Below the pieces are notes generated by a model. That model saw only the letters and a list, made by a program, of their open reading frames with translations, did not search any database and was not told the DNA's origin. This document shows positions 1 through 5,051 of a stretch of 15,957 nt of DNA, piece by piece. A program made the position numbers and the translations under genes. Source of the stretch: JAWXVE01 sp044425555 (GTDB taxonomy: Bacteria > Bacillota > Clostridia > Lachnospirales > Lachnospiraceae); NCBI GenBank assembly GCA_044425555.1, contig JAWXVF010000051.1:1-15957 (forward strand). The letters run 5' to 3'. Each line of letters opens with the position of its first letter. Position 1 is the stretch's first letter.

Positions 1-845
1 GAAACAGACTGAAACAAGCTCGCCATGATTTTGCCATCAATGCCAAGCGTGCCAAGCGTAGCGGGGTTATCCCACTCTAAAATCAGCAGCCCAAGCGCCC
101 CGACAAACCAAAGCATGGCGGAGAAGATAAATACAATTTTGGCGTGCACGGTAAAGCGACGTTGTTTGCGCCATTGCCCGATTTCGAGCCAGACCAAAAA
201 GCCAAGACCGCCTGCGATGATTAAGAACATAATCACGCATTGCACATAGTAATTGTCTACATAGCCCGATAAAGAGGAATAGGGCGCAATCTGACCGAAC
301 AAATCAAAACCGGCATTGCAAAATGCAGAAATCGAGATAAAGACGCTAATCCAAATGCCTTTTACTCCATATTCAGGGATAAAAGCGAGCATTAGCAATA
401 GCGCACCGAGCGTTTCAAAAAACAGTGCAAGGCGCACAACAAGGCGCAACACCGCAGTGGATTGTGAAAAACTATCGCTGGAAACGCTTTCATTAATAAG
501 ACGCAAATCGCGAAAGCCCATGCGCCGCCGTACGGTTAGGGCAAAAAAGCTCGTCAGGGTGACAAGCCCAAGCCCGCCAACTTGAATCATCAGTAAAATC
601 ACTGCTTGCCCAAAAGGGGTAAAAGCGGTATAGGTATCCATCACCACAAGCCCCGTCACGCAGGTCGCACTTGTGGCGGTAAACAGCGCATCTACAAGTG
701 AAATGCCCTCGTATGTGGCAAAGGGCAGCATAAGCGCAAGCGCTCCGGCGCTAATGACTAAAACAAAGCTCAGGCAAACAGCTTGCAGGGGGTTTATACG
801 GGCGCGTTTTTTATTCAGTTTATCATGAGATTGCGGTAGTGCCAT
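1..845 (-). CDS. TrkH/KtrB-family potassium transporter, N-terminal part (runs off the window)
   Basis: Membrane pore subunit of a Trk/Ktr potassium uptake system. The frame stays open for 281 codons to the window edge. The start is an ATG at 843-845 behind a GGAGGA Shine-Dalgarno site. Visible family features are a short basic N-terminus, a first membrane helix at about residues 18-40, a first pore loop reading FTATSATCVTGL at about 55-66, and a second pore loop reading SISAFCNAGF at 171-180. The sequence ends at SLFQSV, just before the position where the family has its third pore loop. Roughly 160-170 residues would be missing for the usual length of about 450. Base composition is clearly richer in GC than the genes from 1606 onward, so I read this as host chromosome flanking a mobile element. 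A regulatory TrkA/KtrA partner is not visible in the window. Family assignment is firm; the choice between TrkH and KtrB is not. Confidence 0.93.
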   Translation of the reverse strand, partial: MALPQSHDKLNKKRARINPLQAVCLSFVLVISAGALALMLPFATYEGISLVDALFTATSATCVTGLVVMDTYTAFTPFGQAVILLMIQVGGLGLVTLTSFFALTVRRRMGFRDLRLINESVSSDSFSQSTAVLRLVVRLALFFETLGALLLMLAFIPEYGVKGIWISVFISISAFCNAGFDLFGQIAPYSSLSGYVDNYYVQCVIMFLIIAGGLGFLVWLEIGQWRKQRRFTVHAKIVFIFSAMLWFVGALGLLILEWDNPATLGTLGIDGKIMASLFQSV

Positions 846-888
846 TAAAAAATCCTCCACAGATGATGAAATCATTATTATCCTTCTT

Positions 889-917
889 AGCATACACCAA
901 ATTTGCCTGCGCTTCAA
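889..917 (-). promoter_or_regulatory. Promoter of the potassium transporter gene
   Basis: On the minus strand a -35 box TTGAAG (912-917) and a -10 box TATGCT (889-894) are separated by exactly 17 bases. The predicted start of transcription is about 40 bases before the transporter ATG. Placement and spacing fit a housekeeping sigma factor promoter. Confidence 0.6.
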
Positions 918-1077
918 CTTGATTTTGCGATTTTTGTGCGATATACTATAAAAATAGGGCAAAACCCGCAAAGATGTCTTTTTACTGCGGACAAACAAAC
1001 TGTTTTAGCGCGGCACAGACGGCGCGTTTCCAAGATGATGGGCAACGGCATAGGCGAAGCATGTCGCTTCGTTAGGC

Positions 1078-1106
1078 TTGAATGCGCAGGTGTTTTTTGC
1101 TATACT
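1078..1106 (+). promoter_or_regulatory. Plus-strand promoter before the truncated ORF and tRNA genes
   Basis: TTGAAT (1078-1083) and TATACT (1101-1106) are separated by 17 bases. The promoter is well placed to transcribe the short ORF at 1136 and could also read into the tRNA genes that follow. Confidence 0.6.
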
Positions 1107-1135
1107 AGAAAAGTAAAAATCCAGGAACGCGAACG

Positions 1136-1219
1136 ATGGCAGAACGCGCATCAAGGAAGTCGAAGTTTGTGCGCAGCGCAGGGAATTTTAAGGAAATGAA
1201 TATATGCCCCCGTAGTTAA
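1136..1219 (+). pseudogene. 27-codon remnant of an unrecognised chromosomal gene
   Basis: An ATG at 1136 follows a good promoter and an AGGA Shine-Dalgarno-like site nine bases upstream. The peptide starts MAERASRKSKFVRSAGNFKEM, basic and protein-like. The frame then runs into the start of the degraded tRNA at 1206 and stops at 1217-1219. Composition changes from GC-rich to AT-rich at the same place. I infer that the rest of a host gene was lost or displaced when foreign DNA arrived here. It could instead be a chance ORF ahead of a tRNA transcription unit. The protein family is not recognised. Confidence 0.35.
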
Positions 1220-1275
1220 ATGGATATAACAAGCCCCTCCTAAGTGGTAAGTCGTTCGAGTCTAAATCGTTAATA
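1206..1275 (+). pseudogene. Degraded tRNA-Arg(CCU) copy
   Basis: The 5' acceptor strand GCCCCCG, a D-arm (GTTAAATGGATATAAC) and an anticodon loop CTCCTAA with anticodon CCT (239-241) are recognisable. The 3' side of the anticodon stem no longer pairs (AGCCC against GTGGT), a T-loop-like GTTCGAGTC remains at 1254-1262, and the 3' acceptor strand with CCA is missing. It cannot fold into a functional tRNA. It differs in the D-arm from the intact copy 90 bases downstream, so it is not a simple recent duplication. Confidence 0.7.
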
Positions 1276-1296
1276 AATATCCATAATTTAATATTT

Positions 1297-1372
1297 GTCC
1301 CCGTAGCTCAGTGGATAGAGCATTCGCCTCCTAAGCGAAGGGTCGGACGTTCAAATCGTCTCGGGGACGCCA
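1297..1372 (+). tRNA. tRNA-Arg(CCU), intact
   Basis: A complete cloverleaf is visible: acceptor stem GTCCCCG (1297-1303) pairs with CGGGGAC (1362-1368). The anticodon stem TTCGC/GCGAA encloses loop CTCCTAA with anticodon CCT (1330-1332), which reads AGG. The T-stem GGACG/CGTCT encloses TTCAAAT, and CCA is encoded at 1370-1372. It is the last chromosomal-type feature before the integrase, and tRNA genes are common targets of such elements. It may be the host target or a copy supplied by an element to replace the broken upstream one. Confidence 0.95.
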
Positions 1373-1381
1373 GCAAATAAC

Positions 1382-1423
1382 GCTGAAAGCCTTTATTTAT
1401 AAGGGTTTTCAGCTTTTCTTGTT
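1382..1423 (+). terminator. Rho-independent terminator after tRNA-Arg
   Basis: GCTGAAA (1382-1388) pairs with TTTCAGC (1407-1413), with extra inner pairing CCTT/AAGG, followed by TTTTCTTGTTTTCT. It lies ten bases after the tRNA CCA. Confidence 0.8.
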
Positions 1424-1474
1424 TTCTGACATAACATTTTTTTCTAAGCTGAATACGTTTTGAATATTTATAAA

Positions 1475-1616
1475 AGTTCGCTAATTGGACTCGAACTAAA
1501 TTTCCCCTTTTTGCTAAGAAAATCTTTTATTTGCTAAGAGGATAATTAGCAAAGCAATAACATCATAAGCTACTAGGAGTAAGTGGTAACATATGGTTCG
1601 TTTCATTACTTAGCAA
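1475..1616. other. Candidate left attachment region with recombinase binding repeats
   Basis: Directly downstream of the integrase stop lies a set of repeats. An inverted pair AGTTCG-N11-CGAACT (1475-1480 and 1492-1497) could be a core-type site. TTTGCTAAGA occurs at 1510-1519 and 1530-1539, exactly 20 bases apart, TTAGCAAA at 1546-1553 in inverse orientation, and CTTAGCAA at 1609-1616, overlapping the integrase stop codon. Tyrosine recombinases of conjugative transposons bind both core sites and separate arm-type repeats, so this is the expected layout of an element end. The exact crossover cannot be fixed without the other end. Confidence 0.5.
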
Positions 1617-2994
1617 CTTGCTGTGCTGCTACAAGTTTTGATAAAGTTTCTAATAGTTCGGGCGACTTAGAAAGCTCTGCAACTAATGCTCCAATATCTA
1701 ATGCAGGAGTTTCTTTTACTTCTTTTGGAGCTTCTACTTCTCGTAAATCCGGACCATTGTAAAATGCTGTTTCAAATTTCTGTGCATTTATCTTTCTATC
1801 TTCATCTAAGATATGTGCATACACTTTGGTAATCATATCAATCTCTGCATGACCAGTATCACCTTGTGTGGCTTTCAAATCACCATGATTGAGTTTTAGT
1901 TTGTAGGTTGTACTAGAATGTCTTAAAGAATGAAACACTACTCTAGGCAACCCAAGTTTTTCTCTTAGGTTAAGAAACTCTTTCTCAATAATTCGATTTT
2001 CGCAGGGTCTACCATTTGGTAAAGCAATTACTAAATCAAAGTCTTGATATTCATCACCTAAGAATAATTTCAGTTCTTCTTGTGCTTCTTTCCATTTTCT
2101 TAATATATGAGCAACTGTTTTGGGTAACCAAATTTTACGGATACTAGATGTTGTCTTTGGTTTTTTCAAAATAATTCTCGTACTTGTATTTGCCATAAGA
2201 GGTTGGAATATATGATATATATCCTTTTCACCCAACATATCTATTGCTCGTTTAGATGCTCTAGTAAGTTCTTTATCAACATAAACAAAGGCATTATCGT
2301 TTGCAATGGCATCATCTGTTATATTAACATTTTCCCATTGCAATCCTAAGATTTCACCCACACGCATAGAGCAGGCAAAAGCTAAGTTCATTGCGATATA
2401 TAATTTACTATCATCACAGCCATCAAGAGCTCCTCTAATCATATCGGGTGTCCAAATATCTCGTTTCTTATATTCCGTCTTAGGAAGTACACAATGTTCA
2501 AATGGATTTTTCGCTATCATTTCCCACCTTAGAGCTTGTTTAAAAGCTGTTCTCAACAACTTTATAATTTTCTCTATTGTTGTAGGTGGAACAAAATCAG
2601 TTTTAGGTTGTTTATTTCTTTTAATAACTGGTTTTGTTTTTTGAAGAGTTTGAATGTATTTGTCGGCTACTCTTGTAGTGACATCTTGTACCATTACATT
2701 TCCGATGATTGGATTGATGTAATTGGCAATTAAGGCACAGTTGCTATCATAGGTTGAAACACCCCATTGTTTTTCACCATACATACTGACAAAATCAAAT
2801 AGAAAATCTTCTATCGTTTGTTTGCTAGGTGGAATGAAAGTGCCTTGTAATAAATCATTTTCAACTTCTGCTTTACGTTTTAATGCTTCTTTGTGGGTGT
2901 GCCAAGTTTCCCACTTCTGTTTTGTTTCTCCTTTTTCGTCTACATAGTTGTAAACAAGAGAGTATGCTTTTTTTCTTTTAATTATGCTTGCCAT
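1606..2994 (-). CDS. int: Tyrosine recombinase / integrase of the element
   Basis: Site-specific recombinase that would integrate and excise the element. It is 462 residues long. The N-terminal part (about 1-60) resembles the arm-binding domain of phage and ICE integrases, residues about 60-175 form the core-binding domain, and the catalytic domain follows. The expected catalytic residues are present: R211 (CSMRVGEI), a likely K280, H355 and R358 (FHSLRHS), H382 (GDTGHAEI) and nucleophile Y392 (KVYAHI). A tail of about 65 residues, charged and helix-prone, follows the tyrosine and is longer than in Tn916 Int. The ATG at 2992-2994 has AAAGGAG ten bases upstream. The gene starts 19 bases after the excisionase stop, so the two are almost certainly co-transcribed. 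It ends next to a repeat cluster and a tRNA gene, the normal position at an element end. Confidence 0.95.
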   Translation of the reverse strand: MASIIKRKKAYSLVYNYVDEKGETKQKWETWHTHKEALKRKAEVENDLLQGTFIPPSKQTIEDFLFDFVSMYGEKQWGVSTYDSNCALIANYINPIIGNVMVQDVTTRVADKYIQTLQKTKPVIKRNKQPKTDFVPPTTIEKIIKLLRTAFKQALRWEMIAKNPFEHCVLPKTEYKKRDIWTPDMIRGALDGCDDSKLYIAMNLAFACSMRVGEILGLQWENVNITDDAIANDNAFVYVDKELTRASKRAIDMLGEKDIYHIFQPLMANTSTRIILKKPKTTSSIRKIWLPKTVAHILRKWKEAQEELKLFLGDEYQDFDLVIALPNGRPCENRIIEKEFLNLREKLGLPRVVFHSLRHSSTTYKLKLNHGDLKATQGDTGHAEIDMITKVYAHILDEDRKINAQKFETAFYNGPDLREVEAPKEVKETPALDIGALVAELSKSPELLETLSKLVAAQQVAK

Positions 2995-3013
2995 AAGTAT
3001 TTTTCTCCTTTAA

Positions 3014-3217
3014 CTAGATGATCTGATTGTTCAACCATTCGTCAAAGGACTTTTTAGATACTCGTATGGTTGTTCCTATTCTTACTGTTTTAAAAACTCC
3101 TTCCTTTACAAGATTATATGCTGAACTTCTACCTATTCCTAAAATTTCAGCGATTTCTTCAACCTTGTATGTTGCACGGATTGGAGTAATTTGAACTTGA
3201 GTTGCTTGTGTAACCAT
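3014..3217 (-). CDS. xis: Excisionase-type winged-helix DNA-binding protein
   Basis: A 67-residue protein with a MerR/excisionase-like helix-turn-helix at about residues 16-62 (TYKVEEIAEILGIGRSSAYN, then VRIGTTIRVSKKSFDEWL). Such proteins bend DNA at the element ends and bias the integrase toward excision; others act as transcription regulators. I chose the ATG at 3215-3217 because GGAG lies eight bases upstream and family proteins start close to the HTH. The frame is open for 59 more codons upstream, but that stretch crosses two hairpins and has no good start signal. The integrase follows 19 bases downstream. A strong hairpin sits just before its ribosome site, suggesting controlled expression. 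Confidence 0.88.
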   Translation of the reverse strand: MVTQATQVQITPIRATYKVEEIAEILGIGRSSAYNLVKEGVFKTVRIGTTIRVSKKSFDEWLNNQII

Positions 3218-3243
3218 CGACTCAGCTCCTTTCCATATAAAAT

Positions 3244-3279
3244 ACAGGTGTCTTGCCAATATTAGTGTAAGACACCTGT
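3244..3279 (-). terminator. Attenuator-like hairpin directly upstream of xis
   Basis: ACAGGTGTCTT (3244-3254) and AAGACACCTGT (3269-3279) form a perfect 11-base-pair stem. On the minus strand the stem is followed by ATTTTATAT and then the xis Shine-Dalgarno GGAAAGGAG. It lies after the leader and before xis, where it could stop transcripts coming from upstream. The U-tract is weak, so termination efficiency is uncertain. Confidence 0.6.
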
Positions 3280-3323
3280 TATAATAAATCAAGTTTGTCA
3301 AATAGGATAAGACGTATCCTTTC

Positions 3324-3404
3324 CTATATTTTATCGTATTTGCCACGCACCCCGATAAGGGAATATCTTGAGTTGCTGTTAGCACAGCTATCATAGTCCC
3401 ACAT
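3324..3404 (-). CDS. Possible 26-residue leader peptide upstream of xis
   Basis: An ATG at 3402-3404 follows TTTTGAAAGGA (3417-3427) by 12 bases; the same 11-base string forms the ribosome site of the sigma factor gene. The peptide begins MWDYDSCANSNSRY and ends before a TAG at 3324-3326. It is followed by the AGGATA/TATCCT stem, the stronger hairpin and then xis, which is the order expected of a translated leader controlling a downstream gene. It may be only a chance frame within a structured RNA. Confidence 0.3.
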   Translation of the reverse strand: MWDYDSCANSNSRYSLIGVRGKYDKI

Positions 3405-3574
3405 TACCGATGCTTGTCCTTTCAAAAGCTGTCGTATAACGCAGGAACTCCCCCGTTTCTATCGCTTTGGGGGCATAACGTCATGAAGTATCATTATTCC
3501 TTATATGTGTCATTGCAGACGAGTGTGCTACTACTCGGTCTAATGGTGGCATTGATCGCTCGTATCTTGCAACA

Positions 3575-3649
3575 CTAATCCAAATGAAATGTAAGTTGAT
3601 ATTCGCTTTCATTCGAGAAGTAGTTACAATTAGTCTTGGCGATGCCCAT
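3575..3649 (-). CDS. Possible 24-residue leader peptide, first repeat module
   Basis: An ATG at 3647-3649 lies 12 bases after AAAGG, within the first copy of the repeated motif. The peptide begins MGIAKTNCNYFSNESEYQ and stops at 3575-3577. The upstream layout closely matches that of the second micro-ORF, while the peptide sequences differ. I recognise no family, and evidence for translation is only the repeated start context. Confidence 0.25.
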   Translation of the reverse strand: MGIAKTNCNYFSNESEYQLTFHLD

Positions 3650-3789
3650 TACGTTGCTTAACCTTTCAGTCCATATAAGTTCTGTACTCAAAATACTGTA
3701 TATTCAATTTTCAAGGAACTATTGTTTATATATGAGAGGGAAAGTCCCTCTCATATACCTCTAGAAAAAGTGCCTTATTGTTGCACCCC

Positions 3790-4212
3790 TTAGTAAAAAG
3801 TTTTTAAATATTTTTCAATAGAGCATAATCCTTTTTTAATAGAGCGAGTAATTTGACTTTTATTTACTCCTTCAGCTTTAGCGATGTCAGTCATACTCAT
3901 ACCTAAGAAGTAATAAGCATAAATACGTTTTGCTTGTTTGTCGGGCAGGTTGCCAATAGCATTATGTAGTTCTGTATTAGTTAGCTTGCGTTCGTATATT
4001 TCAGCAGGAGAAGATGAGATAAAGACTGCACTATGTTCTATACCATCATTGCGATCCAAAGAGTAGTATGCTTTGTGATAATAAACTCTGCTTTGATATG
4101 CTTCTTCCTCTTTTCGTGATTTTTCAAACACCTCATAGACTTCATCGGGTATGTCGATATATGTATCTTGGGTAATGTGGTTGTAATATTCTTTTAAATT
4201 TATAGTTTTCAT
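3790..4212 (-). CDS. Small sigma-70-family factor of the element
   Basis: A 140-residue protein related to the sigma-like regulators of Tn916/Tn1549-type elements. The C-terminal part, about residues 79-138, is a sigma region 4: helix-rich, with an HTH at about 104-126 (GMSMTDIAKAEGVNKSQITR) that would contact a -35 element. The N-terminal half is charged and shows no clear region 2, so it may act as a regulator rather than as a full sigma factor. It lies just upstream of the leader and the excision genes and is a plausible activator of that unit. The ATG at 4210-4212 follows AAAGGA by ten bases, and that site lies in a predicted hairpin arm. Confidence 0.85.
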   Translation of the reverse strand: MKTINLKEYYNHITQDTYIDIPDEVYEVFEKSRKEEEAYQSRVYYHKAYYSLDRNDGIEHSAVFISSSPAEIYERKLTNTELHNAIGNLPDKQAKRIYAYYFLGMSMTDIAKAEGVNKSQITRSIKKGLCSIEKYLKTFY

Positions 4213-4223
4213 GGTTTTACCAT

Positions 4224-4259
4224 CCTTTCAAAATGTGTTTGTTAAACTGATTTGAAAGG
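4224..4259 (-). promoter_or_regulatory. Leader hairpin covering the sigma factor ribosome site
   Basis: CCTTTCAAA (4224-4232) and TTTGAAAGG (4251-4259) are a perfect nine-base inverted repeat with an 18-base loop. In the minus-strand transcript the 3' arm contains the AAAGG Shine-Dalgarno core of the sigma gene. Folding would hide the ribosome site. Confidence 0.5.
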
Positions 4260-4286
4260 ACAGCAGGAGGGGAGCGACTGCGTGGG

Positions 4287-4316
4287 ATTATATTTTTAGA
4301 CAAAAAAATACCCCAA
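4287..4316 (-). promoter_or_regulatory. Probable promoter of the sigma factor gene
   Basis: A perfect -10 box TATAAT (4287-4292 on the minus strand) lies 18 bases from a poor -35 box TTGGGG (4311-4316). The weak -35 may mean dependence on an activator. It leaves a leader of about 65-70 bases that includes the ribosome-site hairpin. Confidence 0.45.
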
Positions 4317-4441
4317 CAATCTAAAAAGATTATTAGAGTATTGTTTCGTGGTATATGTTGTGTCACTTCACATTTAAGAGTTTGTTGTGCTAAAGGCAGA
4401 GTATTTATTTTTTTAACAAGTCACCAACAAAGAAGTCAAGA

Positions 4442-4477
4442 AAAAACACGACAGTACCTCCATACCGTCGTGTTTTT
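4442..4477 (-). terminator. Strong terminator hairpin, probably bidirectional
   Basis: AAAAACACGAC (4442-4452) pairs with GTCGTGTTTTT (4467-4477), giving a GC stem with A-run and T-run flanks. On the minus strand it is followed by TTTTTTCTTG. It would end transcripts from the accessory cassette before the sigma gene. Confidence 0.75.
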
Positions 4478-4503
4478 AGTGTGCTTAAAATCAGCACAGA
4501 TAG

Positions 4504-4551
4504 GGTTGCAAACGACGGTTTTTTTCTTTTGCCGTCGTCGGCAACCTTTTT
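4504..4551 (+). terminator. Long hairpin with U-run on the plus strand
   Basis: GGTTGC (4504-4509) with GCAACC (4541-4546), then ACGACGG (4512-4518) with CCGTCGT (4532-4538), form a 13-pair stem with one symmetrical internal loop. TTTTT follows only on the plus strand, yet no plus-strand gene lies upstream. It may be a barrier to outward plus-strand transcription, or an RNA structure in the minus-strand transcript. Confidence 0.5.
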
Positions 4552-4571
4552 AAGATTTTTATAAAGTTAAA

Positions 4572-4610
4572 GCCGATAACCTATGAGAATACCTCTCACA
4601 AATTATCGGC
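4572..4610 (-). terminator. Hairpin after the accessory operon
   Basis: GCCGATAA (4572-4579) pairs with TTATCGGC (4603-4610), with an inner TGAGA/TCTCA stem. It begins about 30 bases after the last gene of the cassette and is followed on the minus strand by TTTAACTTTAT. It is likely the first terminator of that operon. Confidence 0.6.
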
Positions 4611-4642
4611 TCTGCATCTTAGTGTCTGGCTCTTTGATAATT

Positions 4643-4828
4643 TTATTTTTTCTTCAATCCAATTACTAATAAAGCTACCGTGATAACTCCATATAAAGCA
4701 AGCAGAATATATGTTATTGTGTTGCTCCACTCAAAACTTGCTTGTGGATTGCCCAATGCAAAGATAAAGAATATAACGGATGTTGCTATAATCACAAGAG
4801 CAGTTATAAGAGGAATTTTCTTTTTCAT
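4643..4828 (-). CDS. Small two-helix membrane protein of the accessory cassette
   Basis: A 61-residue protein, MKKKIPLI onward, with two predicted membrane helices at about residues 5-24 and 37-57, a short outer loop (GNPQASFEWSNT) and a lysine-rich C-terminus (GLKKK). The start at 4826-4828 is chosen because GGAGG lies five bases upstream; the ATG four codons earlier would place that GGAGG inside the coding sequence. It is the last gene of the ABC transporter operon, 49 bases after the KTR gene. The function is unknown. By position it could be a transporter accessory subunit or a membrane stress peptide, which is inference only. Confidence 0.75.
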   Translation of the reverse strand: MKKKIPLITALVIIATSVIFFIFALGNPQASFEWSNTITYILLALYGVITVALLVIGLKKK

Positions 4829-4877
4829 AGGTACCTCCATATTTATTTTTTCGCTTATAATGTAGCTCTGTTTGCTG

Positions 4878-5042
4878 TTAGTTTTTGATAACCGTTACTT
4901 TTGTTTCTTTTGCGTTTATCAATGTTTCTTGCTTGCATTTTGGACAAAACAAGGGGAAATTTTTAAGCTCCGTATCAACTCGTAATTTCAATCTTGTTTT
5001 GTTTCTGCACATAGGGCATAGTACCCATTCCACATTTAACAT
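4878..5042 (-). CDS. Cysteine-rich KTR-domain protein
   Basis: A 54-residue protein too short for many gene callers. It has two CxxC pairs, CPMC at residues 9-12 and CPKC at 33-36, which would bind one zinc ion, and the NKTR motif (residues 14-17) typical of the cysteine-rich KTR family often seen in Tn916-like and related elements. The middle reads RVDTELKNFPLFCPKCKQET, matching the family pattern closely. The ATG at 5040-5042 has AGGAGG five bases upstream, partly overlapping the permease stop region, so translation is probably coupled. The cellular role of the family is not known to me; nucleic-acid binding is possible because of the zinc ribbon. Confidence 0.85.
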   Translation of the reverse strand: MLNVEWVLCPMCRNKTRLKLRVDTELKNFPLFCPKCKQETLINAKETKVTVIKN

Positions 5043-5051
5043 AGACACCTC

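Larger units (their letters stand above)
846..1135. other. Chromosomal intergenic region with divergent promoters
   Basis: No convincing gene lies here. Besides the transporter promoter it holds a plus-strand promoter-like pair, TTGATT (919-924) and TATACT (942-947) with a 17-base spacer, with no obvious coding target. A small hairpin, CGAAGC-ATGTC-GCTTCG, lies near 1056-1072. An open frame across 903-1199 lacks a Shine-Dalgarno site and protein-like composition, and I treat it as chance. Confidence 0.45.
3218..3789 (-). other. Hairpin-rich leader between sigma factor and excisionase, possible structured RNA
   Basis: About 570 bases with no full-size gene. On the minus strand, in order, it holds: a perfect 13-base-pair stem TATATGAGAGGGA/TCCCTCTCATATA (3729-3757); a motif TGAAAGG-N2-AAGCA followed by TAATGGG (3646-3668); stems CGAGT/ACTCG (3520-3537) and CCCCC/GGGGG (3450-3473); a second copy of the motif (3399-3424); a stem GCTGT/ACAGC (3375-3388); a stem AGGATA/TATCCT (3304-3320); and the hairpin before xis. 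Base composition is less AT-rich than the flanking genes. I see no terminator-like U-run inside it. It reads like a transcribed leader with conserved structure, but I cannot name a known RNA family. Confidence 0.5.
4213..4642. other. Intergenic region between accessory cassette and sigma factor
   Basis: This 430-base gap holds three successive hairpins that close the accessory operon and the promoter and leader of the sigma gene. I see no credible coding frame in it; the open frame at 4341-4553 on the plus strand crosses two of the hairpins. Confidence 0.7.

Noticed and set aside
903..1199. A 98-codon plus-strand frame in the chromosomal intergenic region
   Set aside because: No ribosome site at its start, unusual composition, and a better start with promoter and ribosome site exists in another frame at 1136.
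1510..1553. The TTTGCTAAG repeats as a CRISPR-like array
   Set aside because: The repeats are only 8-10 bases, few, and in both orientations; binding sites are a better explanation. No CRISPR array or cas gene is present in the window.
3280..3301. A perfect TTGACA (3296-3301, minus strand) near TATAAC as an xis promoter
   Set aside because: The spacing is only about 12 bases, too short for a standard promoter. A weaker pair, TTGATT and TACACT, exists with 17 bases but would place the start within the hairpin.
3217..3394. A 59-codon N-terminal extension of the excisionase frame
   Set aside because: It crosses two hairpins, has no good ribosome site, and the ATG at 3215-3217 has a well-spaced GGAG and fits the family length.
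4341..4553. A 70-codon plus-strand frame after the sigma promoter
   Set aside because: It runs through two terminator-like hairpins and has no start signals.
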